Part shown: positions 9,877-19,996 of the stretch, piece by piece
How positions within the stretch are numbered: the first letter of the stretch is position 1
Layout of the letters: each line of letters opens with the position of its first letter
From: Heterodera schachtii
Lineage: Eukaryota; Nematoda; Chromadorea; Rhabditida; Heteroderidae
DNA length: 64,000 nt
NCBI GenBank assembly: GCA_023374025.1
Contig: SIJG01000006.1
Coordinates: 573,814-637,813 of the forward strand
Reading direction: 5' to 3'
Notes under the pieces: model-generated
Databases searched by the model: none
Told to the model about the DNA's origin: nothing
Seen by the model: only the letters and a program-made list of their open reading frames with translations
Made by a program: the position numbers and the translations under genes

Positions 9877-10707
9877 TCAATCACTCCACGCAGCCAACTC
9901 CACAAAGGAGCCGTCCGTGCTGTCAGACGACGGCGGGCCAAAGGAGCCGAAGCCCGAGCAGCTGGGACCCGTCCGCCCCCCGCTGCGCCTCTGTCGTCGT
10001 CCACCTGAAGTTGACGGTACGACCATATCGTCGTCGTCGTCGTTGTTGTTGTTGTGGGCCTCATCACTGGCCACGGAGTCGCTGTCCGAAGCGTCCTCCT
10101 CCTCCACCGTCGTCAGCGCGGCACCGCTCAGCAGATGCCGTCGGCACAGTGGACAGCAGCGGGAAGCACCCGCGTGCATCCACAGACATGCGGCGCAAAA
10201 CTGTTGTTGGCAGCAGCCCGTACGCAGCAACACTTTGCCTTCCAAATCTTCAAGGCAGACGGGGCACGTGCGGTCGCCCGCTGCTGTCGAGTCGCTTCCA
10301 CGATGCACTCCGTCCGACAGCTGCTTCAGCTCCGCTAGGGTGAGAGGCACCCAGTCGGCGGACGCCTCGTCGAACTGCACCCAGTCGTTGAGCGTACGCC
10401 CCTCGGCCTGGAGCAGGTCCCGGGCGGTAGCCATCTGATCGGCACCGAACGCTGTCCAGTCCGCGTCGTCTTCTGCCGGCTCTCCGGCATTGTTGTTGTT
10501 GTTGGCAGTGACGGCCAGCAGTCGCCAAAATGGCAGGTGTTCTGTGCGCAGCCGGCGGCGCTGCAGGCGTTCGCGACGCCGTCGCCGCGAGCGGCGCTGC
10601 TGCTTGCGGCGTGCGGCAGCCGGGTCGTCTGCTGTCGATGAGTGATGAAATTTGACGCGGTAGAGCGGCCGGTAGTCGGGCGCCTGGAGTCGGGCGCTTC
10701 TCCGAAG
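9877..10707 (-). CDS. RING-like zinc protein (copy R4), least damaged
   Basis: An uninterrupted frame of about 275 codons runs from a CATTTCAG acceptor at 10707 to a stop at 9877. Order: Arg-rich basic region, 'EHLPFWRLLAV', poly-Asn, acidic region, 'LLQAEGRTLNDWVQFDEA', RING-like cluster (CPVCLEDL, CCQQQFCAAC, CPLC), acidic and poly-Asn/poly-Asp linker, and a Ser/Gly-rich tail ending 'FVELAAWSD'. The zinc-ligand His is Gln. The 5' exon is not identified and would lie in or beyond the minisatellite. RING proteins are usually ubiquitin ligases, but the altered ligand makes function uncertain. The mild codon-level conservation among copies could reflect recent duplication rather than selection. 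Confidence 0.55.
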   Translation of the reverse strand, partial: LRRSARLQAPDYRPLYRVKFHHSSTADDPAAARRKQQRRSRRRRRERLQRRRLRTEHLPFWRLLAVTANNNNNAGEPAEDDADWTAFGADQMATARDLLQAEGRTLNDWVQFDEASADWVPLTLAELKQLSDGVHRGSDSTAAGDRTCPVCLEDLEGKVLLRTGCCQQQFCAACLWMHAGASRCCPLCRRHLLSGAALTTVEEEDASDSDSVASDEAHNNNNDDDDDMVVPSTSGGRRQRRSGGRTGPSCSGFGSFGPPSSDSTDGSFVELAAWSD

Positions 10708-10839
10708 CTGAAATGCATTTCGGGCTCGCACGCGTGCGGCTCAGTCAAATGCCCGACCATTGGCGCGCGATCGCGCGCCACCCGGGTATGCCTGGTCGCA
10801 CGCGTGCGGGCGCGACCGCCACTTGACACATACATAAAT

Positions 10840-12440
10840 TTGGGCGACGCACGCGCGAGCGGCCCGACCACATTTGGGTCGCACGCGGGCGGCACGATCA
10901 CATTTGGATCGCACGCGGGCGGCCCCGATCACATTTGGGTCGCCCGCGTCCGATCCGATCACATTCAGGTCGCACGCGAGCGGCCCGATCTCTTTTGTGT
11001 CGCCCGCGTTCGACCCAATCACTTTGGACGCGCGTGCGGCCCGATCATTTTAGAGTCACACGCGAGCGGTCCGATCACATTTGGGTCGTACGCGTGCGGT
11101 CCCGTCAATTTTATGTCGCGCGCGTGCGACCCAAACAGTTTAGTGTCACACGCGAGCGGCCCCGATCACTTTTGAGTCACACGCGAGCGGCCGATCACTT
11201 ATGAGTTGCACGCGTGCGACCCAATCACTTTGGGGTCACGCGCGTACGGCCCGATCACTTTAGAGTCACACGCGAGCGGTCCGATTACATTTGGGCCGTA
11301 CGCGTGCGGTCCCGTCAATTTTGTGTCGCGCGCGTGCGACTCAAACACTTTAGTGTCACACGCGAGCGGCCCCGATCACTTTCGAGTCACACGCGAGCGG
11401 CCGATCACTTATGAGTTGCACGCGTGCGACCCAATCACTTTGGGGTCACGCGCGTACGGCCCGATCACTTTAGAGTCACACGCGAGCGGTCCGATTACAT
11501 TTGGGCCGTACGCGTGCGGTCCCGTCAATTTTGTGTCGCGCGCGTGCGACTCAAACACTTTAGTGTCACACGCGAGCGGCCCCGATCTCTTAAGAGTCAC
11601 ACGCGAGCGGTCCACTCACTCGTCGGTCGCGTGCGTGCGTCCGATCACATTTGGGTCGCCCGCGTGCGGCCGATCACTTTGGGGTCATACGCGAGCGGTC
11701 CGATCACATTGGGGACGAACGCGCGCGGTCCCGTCAATTTTGTGTCGCGCGCGTGCGACTCAAACACTTTAGTGTCACACGCGAGCGGCCCCGATCTCTT
11801 AAGAGTCACACGCGAGCGGTCCACTCACTCGTCGGTCGCGTGCGTGCGGTCCGATCACATTTGGGTCGCCCGCGTGCGGCCGATCACTTTGGGGTCATAC
11901 GCGAGCGGTCCGATCACATTGGGGACGAACGCGCGCGGTCCCGTCACAATTTAGTTACTTTAGAGTCACACGCGGGCGCTCCGATTACATTTGGGCCGTA
12001 CGCGTGCGGTCCCGTCAATTTTGTGTCGCGCGCGTGCGACTCAAACACTTTAGTGTCACACGCGAGCGGCCCCGATCTCTTAAGAGTCACACGCGAGCGG
12101 TCCACTCACTCGTCGGTCGCGTGCGTGCGGTCCGATCACATTTGGGTCGCCCGCGTGCGGCCGATCACTTTGGGGTCATACGCGAGCGGTCCGATCACAT
12201 TGGGGACGAACGCGCGCGGTCCCGTCACAATTTAGTCACTTTAGTGTCACACGCGGGCGCTCCAATCACTAATCGGTCGCCCGCGTGCGGCCGATCACCT
12301 GTGGGGGTCGCACGCGTGCGACCCGATCACTGAACTCTCACGCGAGCGGTCGAACAGTTTTGGTCACTTGTGAACGGTCCGCTCGCGTTTGAGTCGTGTC
12401 ACGAGAGCAGACCACCCGCGTGCGGCCCGTTAAACTTTGT
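10840..12440. repeat. 30-bp minisatellite with 210-bp higher-order repeat
   Basis: About 50 units of 29-31 bp, each a CpG-rich half (ACGCGAGCGG or ACGCGTGCGG) plus an A/T-richer half (GATCACTTT or GATCACATTTGGG). Seven different units form a 210-bp block repeated at about 11200 and 11410. A second block starting CCACTCACTCGTCGGTCGCG recurs at about 11611, 11820 and 12100. Because 30 is divisible by 3, all frames stay open for long distances, which produces spurious repetitive ORFs. Confidence 0.93.
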
Positions 12441-12703
12441 GAAAAAAATAATGGCCCGATCGCGTAAGTGTCGCCGGCACTGAATTCTCGCGATTCTCCA
12501 ATTATCACAATGCTTTAAAGTGTTGTCCATCCAAAAAAAAAATAAACAATTTTTATTTCTATTAATGTTTGAGCAAGAAAAAGTGCCGACAATTAATAAT
12601 TTACACAAAATGATGTAATAATGGATGGGCATAATATGTAAAAAATGGGGGATGTGTGTGTGGGGGTTGTGTGATCGATGCGGCGCGCGCGACTTTTTTT
12701 TTC
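12441..12703. other. Spacer without recognised gene
   Basis: A+T-rich DNA with a few GTG/TGTG runs follows the minisatellite. I see no coding signal. It should contain the 3' UTR of the minus-strand Gln-rich gene. Confidence 0.5.
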
Positions 12704-14815
12704 TCAGCTCACCATGTTCATCTGTTGTTCCTGGCCCGGCGCCGGAATTTCTTGCAAATCCTCATCGTATTCGCCCCATTCGGCATTTCCGCCTTCGTCC
12801 ATTTGCTGCTGCTGTTGTGCTGGCATGGCCCCGAAAATGTGCTGCTTCTGCTGTCGCTGCGTTCCTGGATTTTTTTTGAAATGAGCGCCCGAAAAAGTGG
12901 GTATGGCCGCCACCAAACCGACCTTCCTGTTGCGCTGCGGTGATGGCCAAAACGCGGCCCCCCAACACTCGAGCATTCGTCGGTGTCCATTCTAAATTTT
13001 CTTTAAAGTTGCCACTGCATTTTGTCAAACAAATTAACCCCTTCCCCCCCCCACCCCCGGGCATTTTATTACCATTTCCGCTGTGCGCCAAGATCTGCAA
13101 CACAGAAAATTGTCCGAAGGAGCAGGAAAATAAAAAGGTGTTGTCGTGCGAAGTGACTGCTGCGCCCTTGTTCTGCGTGACGTTCAGTCGTTGCAGCAAC
13201 ACGCGGTCACCCGGTTGCGCGCGTGCCAATTTGCTGGGGCGTCCATCATTCCGCTCCCATTCCTTGATGGATAAAAGCTGCGATCCGTCGCGGTCGAACT
13301 GCAGCACCAATTTGCGTCCTCGGAATTTGGCGTTTGGCCCCCCCATCACGCATGACTGGACGACCACGCCGGTCAATCGGCTGAAAAAAGGGTGGAAAAA
13401 ATTAGTCGCTGCCGGCCTCCCCCAAAGGCAATTTGAAAGTTATGCCCCCCCCCACCCCCGGAAACCGTCCAAATGCTGATCACCTTATCAGCATTTGCTC
13501 CCTCCAACCAAGAAGAAGCCAGCCGACGTCGGTCAATCCATGCGCGTTGTACTCTGCGCAATGTTCGATGTCTTCTGGTAGCGGTTTGGCCTGTTCCATC
13601 AAGGACAGCTCGGAGAGCTGCCAGCGCCGAATCCTCTCCATGATGGCCTGTCGGTGGTCTTGTTGTTGCGTCATCATTGGCTGCTGCTGTTGCTCAAACG
13701 GTTTGGTATACTGAAGATGGGGGAGGGGGGTTAATTAGTAGGGGATGGAGGGAGGGGAAACAGATAAACCAACCGAAATGGAAATGCGCGGAGCAGGCAA
13801 ATTCGGCTGCTGCTGTTGTTGTTGTGCTGAGTGGTCGCCGGCCATGGCGAATTCGCCAACCACAACATGTCCCTGCTGAATATAGGCTTACAAATTAAAG
13901 CCTGGCAAAAGGACAGCCGCCCCCCCCCCCAATTACGTTCAATATTGCGCGTGGGTCCGGCTGCTGCTGGTGAACACTCGTGGTTGATGCCGGACGAAAT
14001 TCGGCGACATTTTGGTGCTGCTGTTGAGTGGTGTCGACAATTTGCTAAAAAAATGGGAAAACAAATTAATTTGGCGGTTTAAAATTTTCCATACACCCCT
14101 GGGATAAGGAAATGGACACGAAATATTACTCTTTAGGGGAGGGGTTAATTAGGCTTCTCCTATTTTTTTAGGGCGGCCAGACCTGTAACATTTTTCAAAA
14201 TTTCTTGGCCCCGATTAAAACCGAGCAAAAAGACACCCCCCCCCCCCCCTCCCCAATTACGTTCATAATTGCGCGCGGGTCCAACGACTGCTGTTGCTGA
14301 TGATGAACACTCACGGTCGAAACCGGACGAAATTCGGCAACATTTTGCTGCTGCTGATTGGTGTCAACAATTTGCTAAAAAATGCGAAAAACAAATGAAT
14401 TGGGGGTTTGCAAATTTTCCATATCCCCCCCCCCGGGATAAGGAGGAAATCGGGACCCAAAATTGTACTCTTTTTTTTTTGCTGGGGGTATATTGGGGCT
14501 TTTCGCGATTTCCTAATTTTTTTTTTGGGGAGTCCACAAACCGGGTGTATGTTTCGGCGCTTCTTCCCCCCGGCTTCCGCTGGGTCGGTGCTGCTGCTGC
14601 TCATGGCACGACCTTTTTTGCTGTTGCCGCCAGTCTTTGCCGCCTCCATTTTGAATTCGGGTGCAAAAAGCTAAAATTAAAAACATTAAATCGAATTAAA
14701 ATGGTGTTGAGCAAAAAAAAATGTTTTTGAAATGAATGTGGAGAGTGCAACTTACAAAAGTGGCCGCGGGGGGCGTCCACCACATTACCCGTAATGTCCA
14801 TTCACCCGTCGGCAT
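12704..14815 (-). CDS. Gln-rich protein with possible OB-fold, nine exons
   Basis: I do not recognise this gene by name. Exons on the minus strand at 14756-14815, 14542-14670, 14261-14374, 13937-14044, 13774-13875, 13484-13710, 13073-13380, 12923-12991 and 12704-12864 have GT/AG borders and join into one frame of about 425 codons. The N-terminal half has Lys/Ser-rich and Gln-rich stretches. The middle has 'LPEDIEHCAEYNAHG' and 'LLLGWREQM'. The segment starting 'RLTGVVVQSCVMGG' and continuing through 'LVLQFDRDGSQLLSI' and 'QPGDRVLLQRLNV' has the strand-and-GD pattern of an OB-fold, which I infer without support from a search. The C-terminus is acidic and Gln-rich. Exons 3 and 4 are duplicates. 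The start at 14815 is the first Met in its exon; an additional 5' exon is possible near 14890. Confidence 0.55.
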
Positions 14816-15255
14816 GCCTGTAAAAAAAGGGGCTTTGAATCCCCCGCCCCCATCGACAGCATAAAATCAACGCCATTGAATTACCCCCCCCCCAGTCCGG
14901 CGTCAACCACAAAAAATGCTCTTCCACCTGCTCACTTCCCCCCGCTGACATTGCCATCATTTTCCATTTTTCCTCCCCCAAGCAATCATAAATTGTTGCA
15001 AATTAATCGGGGGGGGGGGGGGGGGACGCCGAAGAACTCCATCCGTTTGCCTGTGATTGATTAACCTCTTTTCTCCCCACCCCTCCTCTGTTAGGGCGCA
15101 TTCCGCCATTGGTGGCACATATTCATTTTCAAAAAATAAATTTTATTGATTGACAAATGTCCGCTTGGCGATTGTCCAACCCCCCCCCCCCGCTCCCAAC
15201 ACTTGGCAACTGCCCAATAGTCCCCTTGGTAATTTTGTATTTTCAATTGCCGACA

Positions 15256-15945
15256 CTACCATGCCCACCACATCTTTCGGGAAAAACCGATTTTTGAGTT
15301 GGCAAATGTCCAATGTTTACCCCCCCCCCCCCATCCTTTCGGGAAAAACCGATTTTTGAGTTTGGCAAATGTCCAATGTTTACCCCCATTTTGGCGCACG
15401 CCTTCTCCCCGGGTCAATGCGTCCCCGGTTACGGGAACCGATACGCCCCGGACGCGCACGCCCGCCCAAGCATACGCGTCACTGTTAGCAGCGTGCGCGT
15501 CGATGGGACGTACCCCCCCCCCCCCACACACATACACACCGGCGACCGTCAGTCCGCCCCCCCCCCCCGGCGCACGCCCCCGCCAAAATGGTCAAATGCG
15601 TACGCTTCGACAGGCGCGTACGCCTCCAGCGCCGCCGTTGCCGCTCGCCCCCCCCCCCGGCGTACGCTCCCCACCAAAAGGGTCAATGCGTACGCCTCGG
15701 ACGTGTACGCGCACGCCCAAGCTTACGCCACCGGTAGCGTGTGCGCTTCGACAGGCGTACGCCCCCAGCGCCGCCAACCGCCCTCCCCCCCCCACCAAAA
15801 GAGTCAATGGGTACGCCTCGGACGCGTACGCCCAAGTGTACGCCGCGCGCCACCAGTAGCGTGTGCGCTTTAATAGCGCTTATGCCCCCAGCGCCGCCGC
15901 CCCCCCCCCCCGCCCCCGCGGGCGCACGCCCCCCAAAAGGGTACT
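15256..15945. repeat. C-rich tandem repeats
   Basis: At 15268-15385 a ~68-bp unit containing TTTCGGGAAAAACCGATTTT and GGCAAATGTCCAATGTTTAC is repeated about twice. From about 15400 to 15945, degenerate 60-110 bp units alternate GTACGCC/CGTACGC motifs with poly-C runs and CCAAAANGGTCAATGCGTACGCC. No coding frame is convincing; Pro-rich frames are by-products of the C runs. Confidence 0.75.
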
Positions 15946-16819
15946 GTAGGCTACCAAAAAAAAAAAAAGATAGGTGCCTATTGTAGTCACAATTTGCTCC
16001 TTCGCTGTTTCCATTTTTGGGTTTTTTTGCACTAATAATCTATAGATTAGACATTAAAATTGAATAATTTGCTTCCCTTTTTTTGTCATTGCATTTATTT
16101 CGGATTTTTGGTGGTTAATGTTGTGTTGCATAACCATGCCCAACTTCTTTATTGGTTGCTGTGCTCGTCCCTCAAATTGGGCGTGCAAATTGGTCCACTT
16201 TCCGCGCCTTTTCGCCCAATTTGCCTTAGGCCTCGGCTGATGGGACGGCGCCGCGTGTTTTAAATTATCGGCTTTATGCGATTAATAAACTCTTTCTGAT
16301 CACTTTTTTGGGGACCCGGGAGAGATTGTTGGGGTTGGATGGAGACATTAACAAATCTGGAATGAAATCTAAAAAATAGAAAAAAGTAAGAAGGTATTCA
16401 ATTACAAATGCTCATTACTTGAAAGCCTTAATTCCCCCCCCCCCAATTAACTCGTAAATGACCCCCCCCCCCCCTCTTCCCTTTTGTCACGAACATTCCA
16501 ATCTGAGGGCACTTTGTTGGGTGGGCGTAACAAAAACAAACGATGAACTAATAAAACTGCGCCGCAGCGACACCGCTCAATGCGTGCGATTTGATTTTTG
16601 GATCGGATGGGAGGCGAGGGATTAACGGATCATTGTGACGGACAAGCGGTTTCACTTATCCGTTTTCATTTTCTTTCTTAGATCACTTCCGTGGGCAGTT
16701 CGTGATTGGATTTAGTTGAATTTTTAATCGGATTTGTTTGGGATTTTCCATAATTTCTGTTCTTATAATTTATTAGGTCTCAAAAAATGAATGCCAGGCG
16801 ATCTTTCACCGTTTCGCTG
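15946..16819. other. Spacer without recognised gene
   Basis: A+T-rich DNA with two poly-C runs near 16435 and 16462. Short open frames occur but no domain, splice-consistent gene or RNA gene was found. Confidence 0.4.
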
Positions 16820-17194
16820 CTAATGCTCACCATTTGTCTTCTTCAGCTGCTGTTGTTGCTGAACATGGACGGCGTTCATTGCAAAAAGCGACGTTAAAGG
16901 GCTACTCGAGAATTTGGACGGCCCCGCCCCCGCCGCCACCGCTGGAGCATCCTCCGCCGCACAACCTCCGCCGCCCCCGCCTCCGCCGCATCCGCATTGG
17001 CGCCGGTCGCGCAGTGCACCGGGTGCAACGCTAAATGAAATGTTGTTAAATACCCATATTGTCCTCTGATCATGCCATTATACATTGGCACTAATTGCTC
17101 GGGTTGTGGCAACTTACTCAAACGCGGAGAGGAAGGCGTCCGCCATGGTGGCGCCGACCAAAAGAAGCACTACACACCGAGTTGTGGCGATCAT
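16820..17194 (-). CDS. Short secreted Gly/Cys-rich protein, paralogue of the 54-kb gene
   Basis: Exon 1 (17194-17118) encodes a signal peptide beginning 'MIATTRCVVLLLVGATMADA'. It closely matches the first exon of the gene at 54184 ('[21 protein letters not shown]') and uses the same splice phase. After a GTAAGT...TTTAG intron, exon 2 begins at 17030 with 'VAPGALRDRRQCGCGGGG', parallel to '[18 protein letters not shown]' in the other gene. The repeat region is much shorter. One frame ends at 16820 with a Gln-rich tail. A +1 frame gives a short ending 'AVQILE' with a stop at 16902, which resembles the paralogue's 'AIKLTLG' module, so a frameshift is possible. The mature product would be extracellular. 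Confidence 0.6.
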
Positions 17195-17298
17195 TGTGGC
17201 GGCCCAAATGCCACCAGCGAAAAACATAAAGTGAAAGAAAAAACCGGTGGGGGCATGGCCAAAGACAGTTCCATCACATCAACAACAACGGGTCTGTA

Positions 17299-17670
17299 TC
17301 GTTTCGGCGCCGCCGTTTCGGCGCCAGCCCAAGTTTTGAGACTAGAACTTTTTTCTTTGTCATCCAAATCCAACATTGTTGGCATCATTTGAAAGCTTAA
17401 CATGTTTAGAAGCTTTTTCTAAGCTATTGCTTCGTGATTAGACAATTACCAAAAAAGTTATAACATGAAATTACAAAAAAGCCAAAATTTTGGAAGTTTT
17501 TTCTTTATAACTTTTTTACAGGACAAAATTTTTTTTTGGTTTTTTTGTAGGTTTTAATAAGGCTTGTGAAGGGCTTTAGAATGATACCAAAATTGTTAGA
17601 TTTGGTTGACAAATAAAAAAGTTATAGTCCAAAAACAAGGGCTGGCGCCGAAACGGCGGCGCCGAAACGA
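17299..17670. mobile_element. Foldback/MITE-like element, 372 bp
   Basis: Long terminal inverted repeats: left TCGTTTCGGCGCCGCCG then TTTCGGCGCCAGCCC, with its reverse complement at the right end, continuing inward for about 65 bp to an AACTTTTTT/AAAAAAGTTAT motif. Each end contains GTTTCGGCGCC twice. The core is A+T-rich with no ORF. About 120 bp of its left half recurs at 43330-43460. No target-site duplication was certain. Confidence 0.8.
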
Positions 17671-18370
17671 CCTAGTCCCAACAACAATAACAACAAACGC
17701 AACTTTCGTCTCGCTCGGGTGGCGGGGAAAAGCGAAAAAAGTGATAAATGGTCAATCAATTAATGGAAAAAGGCGAGGGCGGAAGGGTCCCAATTCCCAA
17801 TCACCAACCAAATCAACATTCAACTATCATTAATCATCCATTAATGATCAGATGGGACAGCAATTTGACATTTGTTGGTTTATCATTTATCAACTCCTTC
17901 GTCCTAAGCGCCCACCGAAAATGATCAAAGGACGGTTCCGCTGCCAATTAGCACTTGTCCACTTTTTCCATCCTTTTCCAATGATTCGTAATGGCTCATC
18001 AGCAGTTCCGTGCTTTTTATGCGCTTGTACGGCGTACTGAACTGATAAAGAGATGTGCTGCTTCTGCTGCTGCTAATTTGAAAAACTAATCGATGAATAA
18101 TAAATTTTGATTAGCGGCGGCGGCGGACGGACGGAACACAAAGGCACCGCCGAAGCGCGGCGGCGGTGTCCTCTCGCGCAAAAGGTGGAACCGACAACCG
18201 TTGTTGGCTGAGAAAAAGCGCAAATCATTTGTGGCCAAACCATGGGGAAGAGACTAATGAATGAATTAATTACGCGTCCCCGTCAGCAGATGGAAACCAA
18301 AAAGGGGGGAATAGGAACTTTCGAAAAATCATGCGCAATTGGGTACTTTTCTGGGGGGCACCCCAAAACG

Positions 18371-18706
18371 TCGCCGGAAGACTTTTTGGACCATAACTTT
18401 GTTCATTGTAAATCAAATTAAGCATTCTTGGTGTTGTTCGATAGCTTTATGTGTATACTATTAATAGGCTAAATTTTTAAAAAATTTTCGTTTAGATTTC
18501 AAAAAAGTTATGGCCAGAAGTAACTCAAAAACCTAGTATTTCGAACTTTTTTTGCTCTAATTTTTTTTGTACATTAATAAAAAATTTTGAAAAATTTATA
18601 GATTAATAGAGTTTTTCATAAGCTTTGGAACAATACCAAGAATGTTTAATATGGTTGAGTAGGAAAAAAGTTATGGTCCAAAAATTCGCCTGGCGACGTT
18701 TCGGCT
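18371..18706. mobile_element. Foldback/MITE-like element, ~336 bp
   Basis: Inverted arms of about 105 bp. The left begins AAAACGTCGCCGG and continues to TTTTTGGACCATAACTTTG. The right ends AAAAAAGTTATGGTCCAAAAA and then a doubled GGCGACGTTT. The arms also share AAGCATTCTTGGTGTTGTTC-like sequence. No coding capacity. The layout resembles the element at 17299-17670, with different end motifs. Confidence 0.75.
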
Positions 18707-19076
18707 GGCGACGTTTTTTCCTGGTCCGACTTTTCTGTTATGCCGCATCCCCCCCCCCCTTCCGCTAAAAATGAAAATGTCAGTCCCAACAAAAGAAAGC
18801 AATTTCTTGCGGAATTTTTCAAAATCTGGCGTCAAAACTACTTTTATCTATGATTTGATCACATGCTTTTGTCCATTATTTCTCCAAAAAATGTTTTTTT
18901 AGAGAATCCAGAAACATGCTAGAATTTCTAAAAACCCAGAAGGATGAACAAAATATGATATATTCATCCACAAAACCATGACAGATAAAGGCATTGATTA
19001 TTGCAATTTTGACGTCAGATTCTTGAAAAATTACCTTAGAAAAGTGCATTCCTTTGTTGGGAGCATGACATTTTTA

Positions 19077-19545
19077 GAGGGGTGCTGTATAACGGTGGCA
19101 CCCGGAAAATGCGTCCGTGGAAAAAGCGTCAATGAACATTTTATTGTTATAAAAAAAGTTCCTTAGGTATTCGGAATCACTGATCACGAATCTGGTATCC
19201 ATTTCTGTCAAATTCCAAACCCCGGACGGAATTCGAACAAAAATTCGAGTCCAACTTTCAAATTTAGCATTTTTGGTTAAAAACGGGATAAATGATTTCT
19301 TATTGAAGAATTGATGAGTTTCAGTTTGTTTCCGTGTATTTAAACCGATTTGGAAGAAAAACCCAAATTTCGAAAATTTTGACTTTCGACTTTTTGTGCG
19401 AATTCGGGTTTCGGGTTCGAAATTCAGAACGATATTTTTATAGAATTATGCTTATATATTACAATAGCAATACTACAGAACTTAATATTAAAATATTTGT
19501 ATCACTGACGCATTTTCCGGTCACGGTATAACGGTAAGTGCCCTC
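19077..19545. mobile_element. MITE-like element, 469 bp
   Basis: Terminal inverted repeats of about 43 bp: the left has GAGGGGTGCTG...GGAAAATGCGTCCGTG, and the reverse complement of the right has GAGGGCACTT...GGAAAATGCGTCAGTG. The interior is A+T-rich and non-coding. No clear target-site duplication was seen. Confidence 0.7.
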
Positions 19546-19996
19546 AATTGCATTTTATTTCCTAATTAGTTTCCCTTGTAAAACTCTTTTCCACCACAGC
19601 ACTAATTAAACAAGGGTTTTGGCTTAAGATTAGCATATTTTATGTATAGCAAAAGCATAAGCTTCAAAGGCAAATGAAAAAAATATATCGCAAATTATTA
19701 ATTAATCCATTGTCATTAATTTCATCTTTTATCAATCCATTGATCGAATCATTCTTTCATTTTCGTTCTTTTTCCATTGGGTACACTTTTTTGCCGTCAT
19801 TTAAATACCGACGTGTCCTCGGCCTTCTTCTGCTGCTGCTGGTGCTGTTTGCTTTGTGTGTTGACGACAAATGGTCGTTGTCCCCATCAGTCATCAGACT
19901 GAACAGTCCGTCCTCATTTTGTCGCCGGTCTTTCACTTCGATGGCACCGTCAAAAACAATTTGAGCGACGGCGGACATTTTGCCTATTTCAACCAA

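Noticed and set aside
11206..12333. Long repetitive ORFs (up to 194 codons) in the minisatellite
   Set aside because: All three plus-strand frames stay open because the unit is 30 bp. No start context or splice partner distinguishes one frame.
10840..12440. CRISPR-like array
   Set aside because: Spaced near-identical units at about 30 bp look array-like, but there are no unique spacers, units vary continuously and the host is eukaryotic.
16787..17042. Plus-strand peptide with a good signal-like start followed by a Pro-rich stretch
   Set aside because: It lies antisense to the Gly/Cys paralogue exons, whose splice sites and similarity to the 54-kb gene are far better evidence. The Pro run is the complement of Gly codons, and a stop and frame change separate the two halves.
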